Of a DNA stretch of 64,000 nt, positions 1 to 8,859 are shown one piece after another. Both the position numbers and the translations under genes were made by a program. The notes beneath the pieces are model-generated. The model searched no databases and was not told the origin of the DNA. It saw nothing but the letters and a program-made list of their open reading frames with translations. Source of the DNA: WHSW01 sp033856255 (GTDB lineage: Bacteria; Actinomycetota; Thermoleophilia; Solirubrobacterales; 70-9); contig JAWVFH010000044.1 of the NCBI GenBank assembly GCA_033856255.1, positions 62,001 through 126,000 on the forward strand, read 5' to 3'. Position 1 is the stretch's first letter; every line of letters starts with the position of its first letter.

Positions 1-231
1 CGTGCGGATCGCGACGGACCAACGCTGGTCACCGCCCAGGGTCGGTTCGCGGCGTGTGGAGGTCTTGACCTGCACACGGAGCAGCCGTCCGCCGAGCTCG
101 GCGATCAGGTCGTAGTCGGGGCTGTGACCCACCGGGAGTGAAACCGTCGCTCCGAGCCGCGCCAGCCACTCGATCGCAGAGGCTTCGCCGAGATCGCCCT
201 GCTGCCGCCGGTTGATCAGCCGCTCTCGCAT
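1..231 (-). CDS. PD-(D/E)XK nuclease-like protein, partial (C-terminus outside window)
   Basis: The first 77 codons can be read, beginning at an ATG on the minus strand; the reading frame runs off the window edge. The N-terminus MRERLINRRQQGDLGEASAIEW leads into SPDYDLIAELGGRLLRVQVKT. This is the layout of small PD-(D/E)XK nuclease folds: an N-terminal helix with a conserved Glu, then a D-x-D/E strand (D39, D41) and a Q-x-K strand (Q54, K56). The family includes resolvase-like and intron-associated endonucleases. The substrate cannot be told from this fragment. An SOS-box-like palindrome lies just upstream. The call rests on fold motifs only. Confidence 0.6.
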   Translation of the reverse strand, partial: MRERLINRRQQGDLGEASAIEWLARLGATVSLPVGHSPDYDLIAELGGRLLRVQVKTSTRREPTLGGDQRWSVAIRT

Positions 232-235
232 CGGG

Positions 236-249
236 CAAACATACGTTCG
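236..249 (-). promoter_or_regulatory. LexA/SOS-box-like palindrome before the nuclease gene
   Basis: Read on the minus strand the site is CGAACGTATGTTTG. It matches the Gram-positive and actinobacterial LexA pattern CGAAC-N4-GTTCG except for one base in the right arm. It ends a few bases before the nuclease start codon, where a repressor could block transcription or initiation. DNA-damage control of a nuclease is plausible but inferred. Confidence 0.4.
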
Positions 250-295
250 CTACACGCACGCGTGGCGCGATCAACGTGCCGAAGCTGTGTCGTAG

Positions 296-3200
296 CTACT
301 TGTGCTTGTGCTTGCGGCGCTTGACCTTGACCTTCTCGGTCGCGGTCGCCGTCTTGCCCTCGCTGCCGGTCACGACCAGCCGCACCCGGTACACGCCCTT
401 GTGGTACCGGTGCTTGGCCAGGAAGGTCCCATCGTCGCGGAGCGTCGGATGCCCGACCTTGCCGTCGCCGAACTTCAGCGTCACATCGGCGAGCCCGCCC
501 GCGTCGTTGGCCGTGCCACGGATCTTCGACCGCTTGCCCTCCCGCACCGTCTTCACCTTCTCCAGCGTCGCGCTCGGCGCCGTCTCCCCGGGCGGCGGAG
601 GCGGAGGCGGCGGAGGCGGTTCGGCGGCCGGCAGGTCGAGTGAGTACGCGCCGCGTCCGTGAGTGGCCGCCAGCAGCACCCTGCCCTCCTGGGAGACCGT
701 CAGCCCGTAGACCGCGACGTGCGGCAGCCCGCCCGTGCCCGCCTGGATCCACTCCGTCGACCCGGCCGGCAGCTCGAGCACGCCGAAGTCGGTCGCCGCG
801 AACAGCGACCCGCTGTTGCCGTACTCGACCAGCGCCGTGACCGGCTGGTCGCCGAGGTTGAAGGACCGGTCGGCGAACGTCGCGGTGTGCGTGGTCGGGT
901 TGTAGGTGACCTCGAACACGTGTCCCGGCGTCGTCGGCGTGTAGGCGTTGTAGCCCGTGTAGGAGACCCACGCGTGGTTGGGATTCGTCGGGTCGATCGC
1001 GATCCCGGTCACGAACCGCCCCGGGGTCTGCGGCGTGTCGATCCGCCGCCACGACACCGCGCCCGGCGAGTCGTCGGCGTTCGACGTCACGAACAGCCGC
1101 CCGACCCGGGTCGCTGCCCACAGCGTCGAGGCATCCGACTCCGCCCGCTCGACCGCGACCACGTAGTTGCCCGACCGATCCGTCCCGAACGCGGGGCCGG
1201 TCAGGTCGCTGCCCATCGGCGCCCAGTCCCCGCAGTTCGGCTCGCGCAGCGGGTTGAAGTCGGTCGCCGAGCAATCGTTGGCGATCAGGTCGGCTTCGCT
1301 GCCGCCGTTGTCGTCGGTGCGCCAGACGCTCTGCATGCCGATGAACAGCCGGCCGGGCGTCGTCGGGTCGACCTCGAACGGGGTGTAGAACGAGCGCGCC
1401 TCGCCCGAGCCCTGGAGCGGGTCGTAGATCGAGTACCACGTGGCGGGGTTGTCGCCGTGGTAGTTGACCTCCGGAGTGGCGTCGAAATAGTTGTGGTAGC
1501 GGATCTGCCCGCCGGTCTGGTCGAACCCCGACTGGCCGCCGTCGCCGCCGATCGTCTCGAACCAGCGCGTCGCCTCGGGGCGCGCCGTGTCGTAGGACCA
1601 GGTGCCGTTGTCCTGGGTGCCGCCGAAGATCTGCCCGGACGGGTTGCTCGGGTTCTGCGACAGCGACTGGAACTGGATCGTGCGCAAGCCGTCGTTGACC
1701 GGCGCGATGTCGTTGGGGACGCCGGGCTGGCCCACCGTCCCGCCGAGCAACATCGTGCAGAGCGCGAGATCCTCGGGCGCGAGCGGATCGTCGATTCCGT
1801 CGCCGTCGTAGTCCCAGGTCCGCTGGTCACACCCCGCCGACTGGTCCTGGGTACTCGAGAGGTCGACCCGCGTCACGCCGCCGTCACCGCCGATGAACGC
1901 CGTGTTGCCGTTGTTGGCGAACACCGCGGCCCGCAGGTCCGGGTGGATGCCCTGGGCGACGTCCCAGTCGTCGGTCGGGTCCGCGAGCACCGCGGTCATG
2001 TCCTGCCACCTGATCCCCGGCACGGCGCCGTCGGCGTTGGTCGAGCGGATCACCGCTCGCCCGTTCGAGCGCGGCGGCGCGCCGAGGCCGAAGCGGTCGT
2101 AGACCTTGAGCTCGTCGTAGTTCATCGAGCCCAGGTACCAGACCGTCCCGGGTCCCGAGCCCGGCGGGTGCGCGACCAGGCTGTCGTAGCTGCACTGGCC
2201 GTTCTGGCAGTAGTTGTAGACCGCGAAGCCCGGGTCGGCCGGATTGTCGCTCGACATCTCGGTCCAGCCGTTGCCGGTGTTGAAGAGGTCGCCGAGGGGA
2301 TCGGCGGGCAGCGCGGGCAGGACCCCATTCGGGTCGCCGACGATTGCGGCGGCGTTGTCGTTTCGCCAGGCCCGCGGCGCCGGCGTCGTGTCGTCGCCGT
2401 CGACCGCCCAGTCGTCGGAGGCGTCGCCGAGGAAGATCCGCGTGTTGCCGCCGAGCGGGGCGCCGTTCAGATCGACGAAGTCGAACTCCGTCTCGTCGCC
2501 CGTCGAGTCGCCGCTGACGAGCTCGCCGGCGGCGAACAGGTCCTGGTTCATCGTGTGGAAGACCTGCGACCAGCTCGGCGTGCCGGCGGACTGGTCCGCG
2601 CGCCAGAGGCCGTAGCCGAAGACCGCCGCGTAGAGCTGGTTGGGATCGTTCGGGTCGAGCAGCAGCTTCGAGATCCCGCCGGCGAAGAAGTCGAGCCCGG
2701 TCGCCGGATTGGTCGGGTCGCTGGTCGTCTTCCCGGCCAGGTCGGCCTCCAGGGTGAACGTCGCCCCGCCGTCGGTGGAGCGATAGACGCCGAGCGGCGG
2801 CGCGCCCGGGGGCGTCCGCCGGCCGCCGTTCACGGACGACGAGCCGTGGCGCGCCAGCGCCGTGCCGATGTAGATCTTGTTCGGGTTCGTCGGGTCGGTG
2901 GCGATCGCCGAGATCGACCGGTTGATCGCGACGTCATCGCTGCCCGGGACCAGGGTCCAGGAGTCGCCGAAGTCGGTCGACTTGAACAGCCCCAGGCCGG
3001 CCTCCGAGTCGCTCGACCCGTTCGGCTCGCCCGAGCCCGCGTAGAGGGTCCCGTTGGGACCGGCGGCGGCGTCGAAGTACAGCGAGCCGAACGCGGTCGT
3101 CGGCAGGTCGTCCGGAGGCGGGCTCCACTGCACGTTCGCGGCCAGCGCGTTGTCGGTGGTCCAGACGCCGCCGCCCGCCGCCGCGACCGCCATGCGGCAG

Positions 3201-3703
3201 TTCCCCGCCGTGCAGGCGGGATCGATCGCCATCGCCCCGATCCGGCCCGACTCCTGCGTCGAGGGTCCGGTCAGCGTGTCGGGATCGAAGAACTGCGAGG
3301 GCTCGCCCGGGACGTCGGGGTGGAAGGGGCCGAGCTCAGTCCACGCCGCGTCGACCGCGGCCCTGCGGGCTGGATCGGTGGGCACCCGGTCGAACGCCTT
3401 CAGCGTCTTCACCGCGAGCTTGTCGTCGACGTAGTTGCGCGGATAGGCGCGCGCCGAAACGGCCTCGGCCGCCGGCGAGCTGGGGATGCTGCGGTCGGCC
3501 TCCCCGCTGTCGGCCTCCTCGCCGTCGGGCTTGAACGCGGCCTGGCGCTTTTCGAGCCCCTCCTTGGCGACCTCGCGAAGCGCGTTCTCGGCGAACTGCT
3601 CCTGATCCGCCTCGCCGGACTTCGTCTCCCCGCGCAACCCGATGACCAACGCAACGCCGATCACCGCGACCGCCAGTCCCACCCACGCCAGCTTTTTCAG
3701 CAC
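296..3703 (-). CDS. Large membrane-anchored/secreted beta-propeller (BNR/Asp-box) protein
   Basis: This is a 1135-residue protein. It starts at GTG with GGAGGA a few bases upstream and has one hydrophobic segment at residues 5-23 with no lipobox, so it is exported or anchored by an N-terminal helix. The body carries repeated Asp-box signatures (KSTDFGDSWT, RSTDGGATFT) and repeats such as DPTNPNKIYIGTA and DPNDPNQLYAAVFG, typical of sortilin/sialidase-like propellers. Near the C-terminus are ten consecutive prolines, then a roughly 90-residue Ig/PKD-like domain and a basic tail, KVKRRKHKHK. Propellers of this type bind or hydrolyse glycans or proteins, but no catalytic site is evident. It is transcribed alone, divergently from the polymer operon. 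Confidence 0.7.
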   Translation of the reverse strand: MLKKLAWVGLAVAVIGVALVIGLRGETKSGEADQEQFAENALREVAKEGLEKRQAAFKPDGEEADSGEADRSIPSSPAAEAVSARAYPRNYVDDKLAVKTLKAFDRVPTDPARRAAVDAAWTELGPFHPDVPGEPSQFFDPDTLTGPSTQESGRIGAMAIDPACTAGNCRMAVAAAGGGVWTTDNALAANVQWSPPPDDLPTTAFGSLYFDAAAGPNGTLYAGSGEPNGSSDSEAGLGLFKSTDFGDSWTLVPGSDDVAINRSISAIATDPTNPNKIYIGTALARHGSSSVNGGRRTPPGAPPLGVYRSTDGGATFTLEADLAGKTTSDPTNPATGLDFFAGGISKLLLDPNDPNQLYAAVFGYGLWRADQSAGTPSWSQVFHTMNQDLFAAGELVSGDSTGDETEFDFVDLNGAPLGGNTRIFLGDASDDWAVDGDDTTPAPRAWRNDNAAAIVGDPNGVLPALPADPLGDLFNTGNGWTEMSSDNPADPGFAVYNYCQNGQCSYDSLVAHPPGSGPGTVWYLGSMNYDELKVYDRFGLGAPPRSNGRAVIRSTNADGAVPGIRWQDMTAVLADPTDDWDVAQGIHPDLRAAVFANNGNTAFIGGDGGVTRVDLSSTQDQSAGCDQRTWDYDGDGIDDPLAPEDLALCTMLLGGTVGQPGVPNDIAPVNDGLRTIQFQSLSQNPSNPSGQIFGGTQDNGTWSYDTARPEATRWFETIGGDGGQSGFDQTGGQIRYHNYFDATPEVNYHGDNPATWYSIYDPLQGSGEARSFYTPFEVDPTTPGRLFIGMQSVWRTDDNGGSEADLIANDCSATDFNPLREPNCGDWAPMGSDLTGPAFGTDRSGNYVVAVERAESDASTLWAATRVGRLFVTSNADDSPGAVSWRRIDTPQTPGRFVTGIAIDPTNPNHAWVSYTGYNAYTPTTPGHVFEVTYNPTTHTATFADRSFNLGDQPVTALVEYGNSGSLFAATDFGVLELPAGSTEWIQAGTGGLPHVAVYGLTVSQEGRVLLAATHGRGAYSLDLPAAEPPPPPPPPPPGETAPSATLEKVKTVREGKRSKIRGTANDAGGLADVTLKFGDGKVGHPTLRDDGTFLAKHRYHKGVYRVRLVVTGSEGKTATATEKVKVKRRKHKHK

Positions 3704-3796
3704 GTTCCTCCAAGCCCCCCGTCGGCTTGTCTCCTGCCCCAGAAAAATATCACTCGTTGCAAAGGCGCGCTGGCCGTTTGATCGAGCCGACGTGCG

Positions 3797-4657
3797 ATGC
3801 CCGGCGCACCGCAGCCAGTTACCTTTGGCGAGCGATGGTCACCTCGGATGAACCGGCCCGCGTCGAGCGCGCATGAGATCCTCGTGGAGGTAGTCGTCCT
3901 CGGCGCCGGACGCGGGGCTCGCCTCGGCGAGCACGGCAACGAAACGCCGAAGTGGCTGCTCGAAGTCGGCGGCGAGCCGATCGCGGCGCGCCAGCTGCAG
4001 GCGCTGGTCGCGGTCGAGCGTGCCTTCCCCGGACAGATCGGCGCCGTCCGCGTCGTCACCGGCCACGCCGCCGGCGAGATCGAACGCTTCCTCCAGGGTG
4101 GTTTCGAGCTCCCCGTCACCACGCTGTTCAATCCCGAATACGCTCGGCTCAACAACTGGTACTCGGTGCTCCTGGCGCTCCGCGCGCGTTCTCCCGAGTG
4201 CGACTCGGTCGCGATCGTGAACAGCGACCTGTTCGCCGACGCCGCCTGGTTCGAAGCCTTCTTCACCGAGGCGCTCTCGACCCGTAGAGAGTCGCTGATC
4301 GGCGTCGACCTCGAGCGGGAGCTGACCGACGAGTCGATGAAGGTCGGCGCGGCGAACGGGTCGGAGGCGGGGCCGCTCGTTCTGACGGAGATCGGCAAGG
4401 TCGGCGTCGCCGAGCCGGTGGGCGAGTACGTCGGCCTGCTGCTGGCGCGCGGCGGGGTCCTGCGCGACCTGCAGGCGAGCCTTGAGTCGTTCGTCGATCG
4501 CACGGAGATGGCCGATGCGTGGTACGAGCACGCGGTCGGGGAGACCGCAACCGCCGGGACGCCCTGGCGGATCTGGCCGACCCCGAGCAGCCACTGGATC
4601 GAGATCGACGACGCCGCGGACTACTCGGCCGCGCAGGCGATCGGAGCGGGGAGCTAG
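3797..4657 (+). CDS. Sugar/alditol-phosphate nucleotidyltransferase
   Basis: This is a 286-residue NTP-transferase. The nucleotide-binding loop VVLGAGRGARLG begins near residue 33, PKWLLEVGG supplies the conserved lysine, and NSDLFAD carries a metal-binding aspartate. Such enzymes condense CTP or another NTP with a phosphorylated alcohol or sugar. Its stop codon abuts the ATG of a glycerol-1-phosphate dehydrogenase, and two CDP-glycerol polymerases follow. A CDP-glycerol-type product made from sn-glycerol-1-phosphate is therefore the best inference, although the family also includes phosphocholine cytidylyltransferases. An internal ATG at 3848 is a plausible start because it sits closer to the binding loop; neither start has a clear ribosome binding site. 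Confidence 0.7.
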   Translation: MPGAPQPVTFGERWSPRMNRPASSAHEILVEVVVLGAGRGARLGEHGNETPKWLLEVGGEPIAARQLQALVAVERAFPGQIGAVRVVTGHAAGEIERFLQGGFELPVTTLFNPEYARLNNWYSVLLALRARSPECDSVAIVNSDLFADAAWFEAFFTEALSTRRESLIGVDLERELTDESMKVGAANGSEAGPLVLTEIGKVGVAEPVGEYVGLLLARGGVLRDLQASLESFVDRTEMADAWYEHAVGETATAGTPWRIWPTPSSHWIEIDDAADYSAAQAIGAGS

Positions 4658-5701
4658 ATGCGCCCGCGCGCGATCGCCACCCCGCGGCTGCTGGAGATCG
4701 GCGAGGGCTGCCTGCGCGCGGTGCCCCGGTTGCTCGATCGCCACGAGTTCGACCTCACGCGCGTCTGCGTCGGCAGCGGCTGCGGGCCGACGCTGCCGCT
4801 CGGCACCGCGGTCGCCGACGACCTTCGGGCGGCGGGCGTCGACGTCATCCTGCGCGCGGATCTCGACGGTCACCTCGATCAGGCCGGCGAGCTCGCGGGA
4901 GAGATCGTCAAGGGCGACATCTCGCTGATGGTCGGCGTTGGCGGCGGCCGGGTGATCGACACCGCGAAGCTCGCCGCGGCGCGAACCGGAACCGAGTTCG
5001 TCAGCGTCCCGACCGCCATCTCCCACGACGGGATCAGCTCCCCGGTCGCCTCCCTCCTGCACCCGGAGAGCGGCCGTCGCTCATACGCGGCGACGATGCC
5101 GGCCGGGATCATCGTCGACATCGAAACCGCGAACTCGGCTCCGGCGCGGATGATCCGCGCCGGGATCGGCGACCTCGCCAGCAACCTGACCGCGGTGCTG
5201 GACTGGCGACTCGCCGACCGGGGCGGCCACGATCGCTACGACGCCTTCTCGGCGATGATCGCCGAGAGCGCCGCCAGGCCGGCGCTCGACCTCGACGACA
5301 TCGACTCCCCGGAGAGCAAGGAGTGGATCGCAAAGGGCCTGCTGCTGAGCGGCCTGGCGATGGCGGCGGCGGGAACCAGCCGGCCGTGCTCGGGCGCCGA
5401 GCACCTGATCAGCCACAGCCTCGACGCGATGCTCGGTGAGCGCGCGGCCCTGCACGGCGAGCAGGTCGCGCTCGGCTGCCTCGTCTCCGCGACGGCTCAC
5501 GGCTCCGACCTGCTGGAGCCGTTTCGCGCGCTGTTCGAGCGCCTGGGGCTGCCGACCCGGCCCGGCGACGTCGGGATCTCCGATGGCGAGATGGTCGACG
5601 CAATCGCAGCGGCGCCGGCGACCAGGCCGCGGCGCTACACGATCCTGACCGATTACGAGGGCGACCCCGGCGAGCTGGCCGAGCTCGCCTTCGGGCCCTG
5701 A
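4658..5701 (+). CDS. sn-glycerol-1-phosphate dehydrogenase (AraM/EgsA family)
   Basis: This 347-residue protein belongs to the iron-alcohol-dehydrogenase-like superfamily, which reduces dihydroxyacetone phosphate to sn-glycerol-1-phosphate with NAD(P)H. Visible landmarks are the dinucleotide loop GVGGGRVIDTAK (93-104), the signature PTAISHDGISSP (119-129) and likely metal ligands D172 (GDLASN), H249 (GAEHLISH) and H266 (LHGEQ). Their spacing matches AraM and archaeal G1P dehydrogenases. In archaea the product feeds lipids and in Bacillus an ether lipid. No prenyltransferase is seen here, and the gene sits between a nucleotidyltransferase and glycerophosphotransferases. A role in a wall polymer is therefore inferred. 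Confidence 0.82.
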   Translation: MRPRAIATPRLLEIGEGCLRAVPRLLDRHEFDLTRVCVGSGCGPTLPLGTAVADDLRAAGVDVILRADLDGHLDQAGELAGEIVKGDISLMVGVGGGRVIDTAKLAAARTGTEFVSVPTAISHDGISSPVASLLHPESGRRSYAATMPAGIIVDIETANSAPARMIRAGIGDLASNLTAVLDWRLADRGGHDRYDAFSAMIAESAARPALDLDDIDSPESKEWIAKGLLLSGLAMAAAGTSRPCSGAEHLISHSLDAMLGERAALHGEQVALGCLVSATAHGSDLLEPFRALFERLGLPTRPGDVGISDGEMVDAIAAAPATRPRRYTILTDYEGDPGELAELAFGP

Positions 5702-5706
5702 GCTCG

Positions 5707-6834
5707 GTGAGGCCGGGTCGCCTGCCCGCGGTGCGCCGGGCGATCTCGGCGACGCGAAGGGTCGATCCCCGGGTGGTCCTCTTCGAGAGCTGGCACGGCG
5801 CCTACAACGACAGCCCGCGCGCGATCTCGGAGGAGCTGCACCGCCGGGGCGCGGACTTCGAGCACGTCTGGGCGGTCGCGCCCGGGACCCCCGACGTGCC
5901 TGATTGGGCGACGTCGGTCGAGCCGCAGAGCCGTGCCTACCTCGAGGCGCTCGGCCGCGCCGGCCACGTGGTCACCAACAACACGATGCCCGGCTACTTC
6001 CGCAAGAAGCGCTCCACGGCGTACCTGCAGACATGGCACGGGACACCGCTCAAGCGGATCGCCTTCGACATCCCGGGACGCTCGCTCGCCAACCAGCCCA
6101 AGTACCTGCGCGCCCTGCGCCGCGACGTCTCGGCCTGGGACTACCTGGTCTCGCCCAACCCGTTCAGCACCGAGGTCTTCCGCCGGGCCTTCCGCTTCGA
6201 GGGGGAGATCGTGGAGACGGGCTATCCGCGCAACGACCTGCTCTCGTCGCCCGATCGCGACGCGATCCGCGATCGCGTCCGCGCCGCGCTCGGGATCGAG
6301 CCGGGCGTGCGGGCGATGCTCTACGCCCCGACCTGGCGTGACGACGCGTCATTTTCGCTCGAGCTCGACGTCGCCGCGCTGCTCGAGCGGCTCGGCGACG
6401 GCCACGTGCTGCTGCTGCGCGCCCACCAGCTCGTCGCCCGCACGGTCGCAGCCGACGATCGCCCCGGGTTGCTGGACGTTTCGACCTATCCCGACAACCG
6501 GGACCTCTATCTCGCCGCCGATGTGCTGATCACCGATTACTCCTCGGCGATGTTCGACTTCGCGGTCACCGGCAAGCCGATCGTCCTCTTCACGTACGAC
6601 CTCGAGGGCTATCGCGACCGGCTGCGCGGCTTCTACTTCGACTTCGAGCGCGAGGCGCCGGGGCCCCTCCTGGCGACGAGCGCCGAGGTGATCGAGGCGC
6701 TCGCGGAGCTCGAGGCGGTCCGGGACCGCTACCGCTCCGCCTACGACGCCTTCCGCCGGCGCTTCTGCGGGCTCGAGGACGGCCGCGCCTCCGAGCGCGT
6801 GATCGAAGCCGTGTTCGACGGAGGCGCCGGGTGA
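5707..6834 (+). CDS. CDP-glycerol glycerophosphotransferase family protein (first copy)
   Basis: This is a 375-residue Glyphos_transf (TagF/TagB-like) enzyme starting at GTG. Landmarks are YNDSPRAISEELH, the YLQTWHGTPLKRI block with its conserved histidine, SPNPFSTEVFRRAF, ETGYPRNDLL, LYAPTWRD and the C-terminal DVLITDYSSAMFDFAVTGKPIV motif. These are the usual donor-site and catalytic motifs. The enzymes transfer glycerol-phosphate from CDP-glycerol to a lipid-linked primer or growing teichoic-acid chain at the inner membrane face. A close paralogue lies at 8860-9951, so the pair may divide priming from polymerisation. The length matches TagB-like single-domain members rather than long TagF. 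Confidence 0.85.
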   Translation: MRPGRLPAVRRAISATRRVDPRVVLFESWHGAYNDSPRAISEELHRRGADFEHVWAVAPGTPDVPDWATSVEPQSRAYLEALGRAGHVVTNNTMPGYFRKKRSTAYLQTWHGTPLKRIAFDIPGRSLANQPKYLRALRRDVSAWDYLVSPNPFSTEVFRRAFRFEGEIVETGYPRNDLLSSPDRDAIRDRVRAALGIEPGVRAMLYAPTWRDDASFSLELDVAALLERLGDGHVLLLRAHQLVARTVAADDRPGLLDVSTYPDNRDLYLAADVLITDYSSAMFDFAVTGKPIVLFTYDLEGYRDRLRGFYFDFEREAPGPLLATSAEVIEALAELEAVRDRYRSAYDAFRRRFCGLEDGRASERVIEAVFDGGAG

Positions 6835-7718
6835 GCGACGGCCTCCGGGTCGCCGCGGTGCTGCCGGTCGGGGGCGAGCTGGCGCTGCTCGAGGGAGCGC
6901 TGGCGGCGCTGAGGGCCCAGGACCGTCCGCTCGACGAGCTGATCGTCGTCGACGACACCCGCGACGGCGGGCTGGAGGCGCCGGGCGGCGTCCGGGTCCT
7001 GCCGAGCGGCGGCCGCGGACCGTACGCCGCCCGCAACGTCGGCTGGCGGGCCGCCGCGGCCGACGTCGTCCTGTTCTGCGACCTGCGCAGCCGTCCGCGC
7101 GACGCATGGGCACGGCGGACCGTCGAGCTGTTCGCGGATCCGTCGGTGGCGCTGGCCGGCTCGGAGGTCCGGGTCCGCGGCGGCGGCTCGCTCGGCGCCC
7201 GCGCCGGCGAACGACACCAGTTCTTCGAGCTGCGCAAGTACGTTGAGGGCGGGTTCTTTCGTCCCTACCTGCCGACCTGCAACCTCGCTGCCCGTCGGGA
7301 GGACCTCGCCGCCGTCGACGGCTTCGAGGAGGTTCGCAGCGGCGCCGACGCCGATCTCTGCTGGCGGATCCTGGATCGCCCCGACAGGCGCCTGGCAACG
7401 GTGCCCGAGGTGCTGATGGACTGGGTCCCGCGTGACCGGATCCGCGACTACCTGGAGCAGAACTACCGCTACGGGAAGAGCAACTACGCGCTGCGCACCG
7501 CCTGGCGCGACCGCGGGGCGCCGCAGAAGCCGCCGCTCCCGCGCCGCCTGCTCGCCCGCCGCGCGCTGCGGACCGGTGTGCGGACTGCCTCCGCCGTGTC
7601 CGCGCGCCGCCGGGAACGGGTGGTCGAGCTGATGCGGGAGTGGGCGCGGCTCGCCTTCCAACTCGGCTACCGCGTCGCGGCCGACGACGAGCGCCGTCGC
7701 GCCGGAGGGTCGGCGTGA
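6831..7718 (+). CDS. Family 2 glycosyltransferase
   Basis: This is a 295-residue GT-A enzyme whose GTG start overlaps the preceding stop by four bases. The N-terminal Rossmann-like half carries DELIVVDDT, then GPYAARNVGWRAA and FCDLRSRP in the DxD position. The acceptor side carries LPTCNLAARREDL and GADADLCWRILD. The C-terminal 90 residues are basic and may lie on the membrane. From its place in the operon it probably decorates the glycerol-phosphate polymer or builds its linkage unit. The sugar donor cannot be read from the sequence. Confidence 0.78.
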   Translation: MSDGLRVAAVLPVGGELALLEGALAALRAQDRPLDELIVVDDTRDGGLEAPGGVRVLPSGGRGPYAARNVGWRAAAADVVLFCDLRSRPRDAWARRTVELFADPSVALAGSEVRVRGGGSLGARAGERHQFFELRKYVEGGFFRPYLPTCNLAARREDLAAVDGFEEVRSGADADLCWRILDRPDRRLATVPEVLMDWVPRDRIRDYLEQNYRYGKSNYALRTAWRDRGAPQKPPLPRRLLARRALRTGVRTASAVSARRRERVVELMREWARLAFQLGYRVAADDERRRAGGSA

Positions 7719-8818
7719 GAGCGCTGTTCGTCGACCAGGGGCGGGCGATGGCCGACGCGGCGATGGGGCACGTGCGGGTACGCCATGCACTGCGGGCCGG
7801 GCTCGGTGAGGACGACGGCGAGCTCGAGATCGACGAGCTGGAGGTGCCTTCCTTCACGAGGTGGGAGGGCCGCATGGTGCGCTACGTGCCGCGGCTCGAG
7901 GGGGGAGGCTTCGGATCGGTGCGCTGGCACCTCGCGCGCAGCTGGGTCGCCAGGAGGGAGATCACCGATCGCCTCCGCCACCGGCCGGCCGACGTCGTTC
8001 ACGTGACCACCGACCAGGTGTCGCTGCTGCTGGGCGCTCTGCACGAGCGCGTCCCGTTCGTGCTTTCGCTGGACATCCTCGCCGTCGACTGGGCGCGGCT
8101 GAAGCGCTACGTCTATCCGGGCACCGAGACGCCCGGGTACCTGAAGCCGCTCGCGAGGCTCGAGCGGCGGGCGCTCGAGCGCGCGCCGCTTTCGATCGCC
8201 TGGACGGACACGGTCGCCGAGAGCATCGGCCACCTCGCACCCGGTGCCCGGGTCGAGGTCCTGCACCCGGGACTCGACCTGCGCGTCCACCGGCCGGGGC
8301 CTGATCGAAGCGGCTCGGGCCCACTGCGCGTCCTGTTCGTCGGCGGACGGTGGGATCAGAAGGGCGGCCCCCAGCTCGTCAACGCGCTGCGGCCGATGCT
8401 CGGGCGCACGGTGCACCTCGACGTCGTCACGACCGAGGCCGTCGCGCCGATCGAGGGGATGTCGGTCCACACCGGCTCGCCGGGCAGCTCCGATGTCGCG
8501 GCGCTGTTCGCGAACGCCGACGTCTTCTGCCTGCCCACCCTCGTCGACGCCTGTCCGTGGGTCGTCATCGAAGCGATGGCCTCCGGCGTGCCGGTCGTCT
8601 CGACGACCGTCGGCTCGATTCCCGAGCTCGTCGGCGATGGCGGCGTGCTGGTCGAGCCGGCGGAGGAGGCGCTCGCGGAGACGCTGGGAGCCCTGCTCGA
8701 CGACCGCGAGCGGCGCGAGTCGATGGGGGCCGCCGGAAGGTCGCGGGCCGAGGAGCGCTACGACGCCCGGGCGAACACCCCGCGGCTGATCGAGCTGTTG
8801 CGCGAGGTCGCCCGCTGA
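7715..8818 (+). CDS. Family 4 glycosyltransferase
   Basis: This is a 367-residue GT-B enzyme. The GTG at 7715 is chosen because it overlaps the upstream stop in a GTGA junction and is followed directly by the VRALFVDQGRAMAD strand. The N-terminal half ends with PADVVHVTTDQVSLLLG. The C-terminal donor domain reads LRVLFVGGRWDQKGG, ADVFCLPTLVDACPWVVIEAMASGVPVVSTTVGSIPELV, the usual retaining GT4 signature including the last Glu of the E-x7-E region. It is the fifth gene of a tightly coupled operon for surface polymer synthesis. Confidence 0.8.
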   Translation: MRALFVDQGRAMADAAMGHVRVRHALRAGLGEDDGELEIDELEVPSFTRWEGRMVRYVPRLEGGGFGSVRWHLARSWVARREITDRLRHRPADVVHVTTDQVSLLLGALHERVPFVLSLDILAVDWARLKRYVYPGTETPGYLKPLARLERRALERAPLSIAWTDTVAESIGHLAPGARVEVLHPGLDLRVHRPGPDRSGSGPLRVLFVGGRWDQKGGPQLVNALRPMLGRTVHLDVVTTEAVAPIEGMSVHTGSPGSSDVAALFANADVFCLPTLVDACPWVVIEAMASGVPVVSTTVGSIPELVGDGGVLVEPAEEALAETLGALLDDRERRESMGAAGRSRAEERYDARANTPRLIELLREVAR

Positions 8819-8859
8819 CCGGGCTCGCGACTCGGATCGCGCGAGGCTCCGCGGCCCGC

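Noticed and set aside
592..625. G-rich tract as a regulatory quadruplex
   Set aside because: It simply encodes the run of ten prolines in the propeller protein; no positional link to a promoter.
659..3781. A 1040-codon open frame on the plus strand opposite the large propeller gene
   Set aside because: Its product is Arg/Val/Asp-rich without domains and mirrors the GC-rich codon pattern of the minus-strand gene, which has a ribosome binding site, a membrane helix and clear Asp-box repeats.
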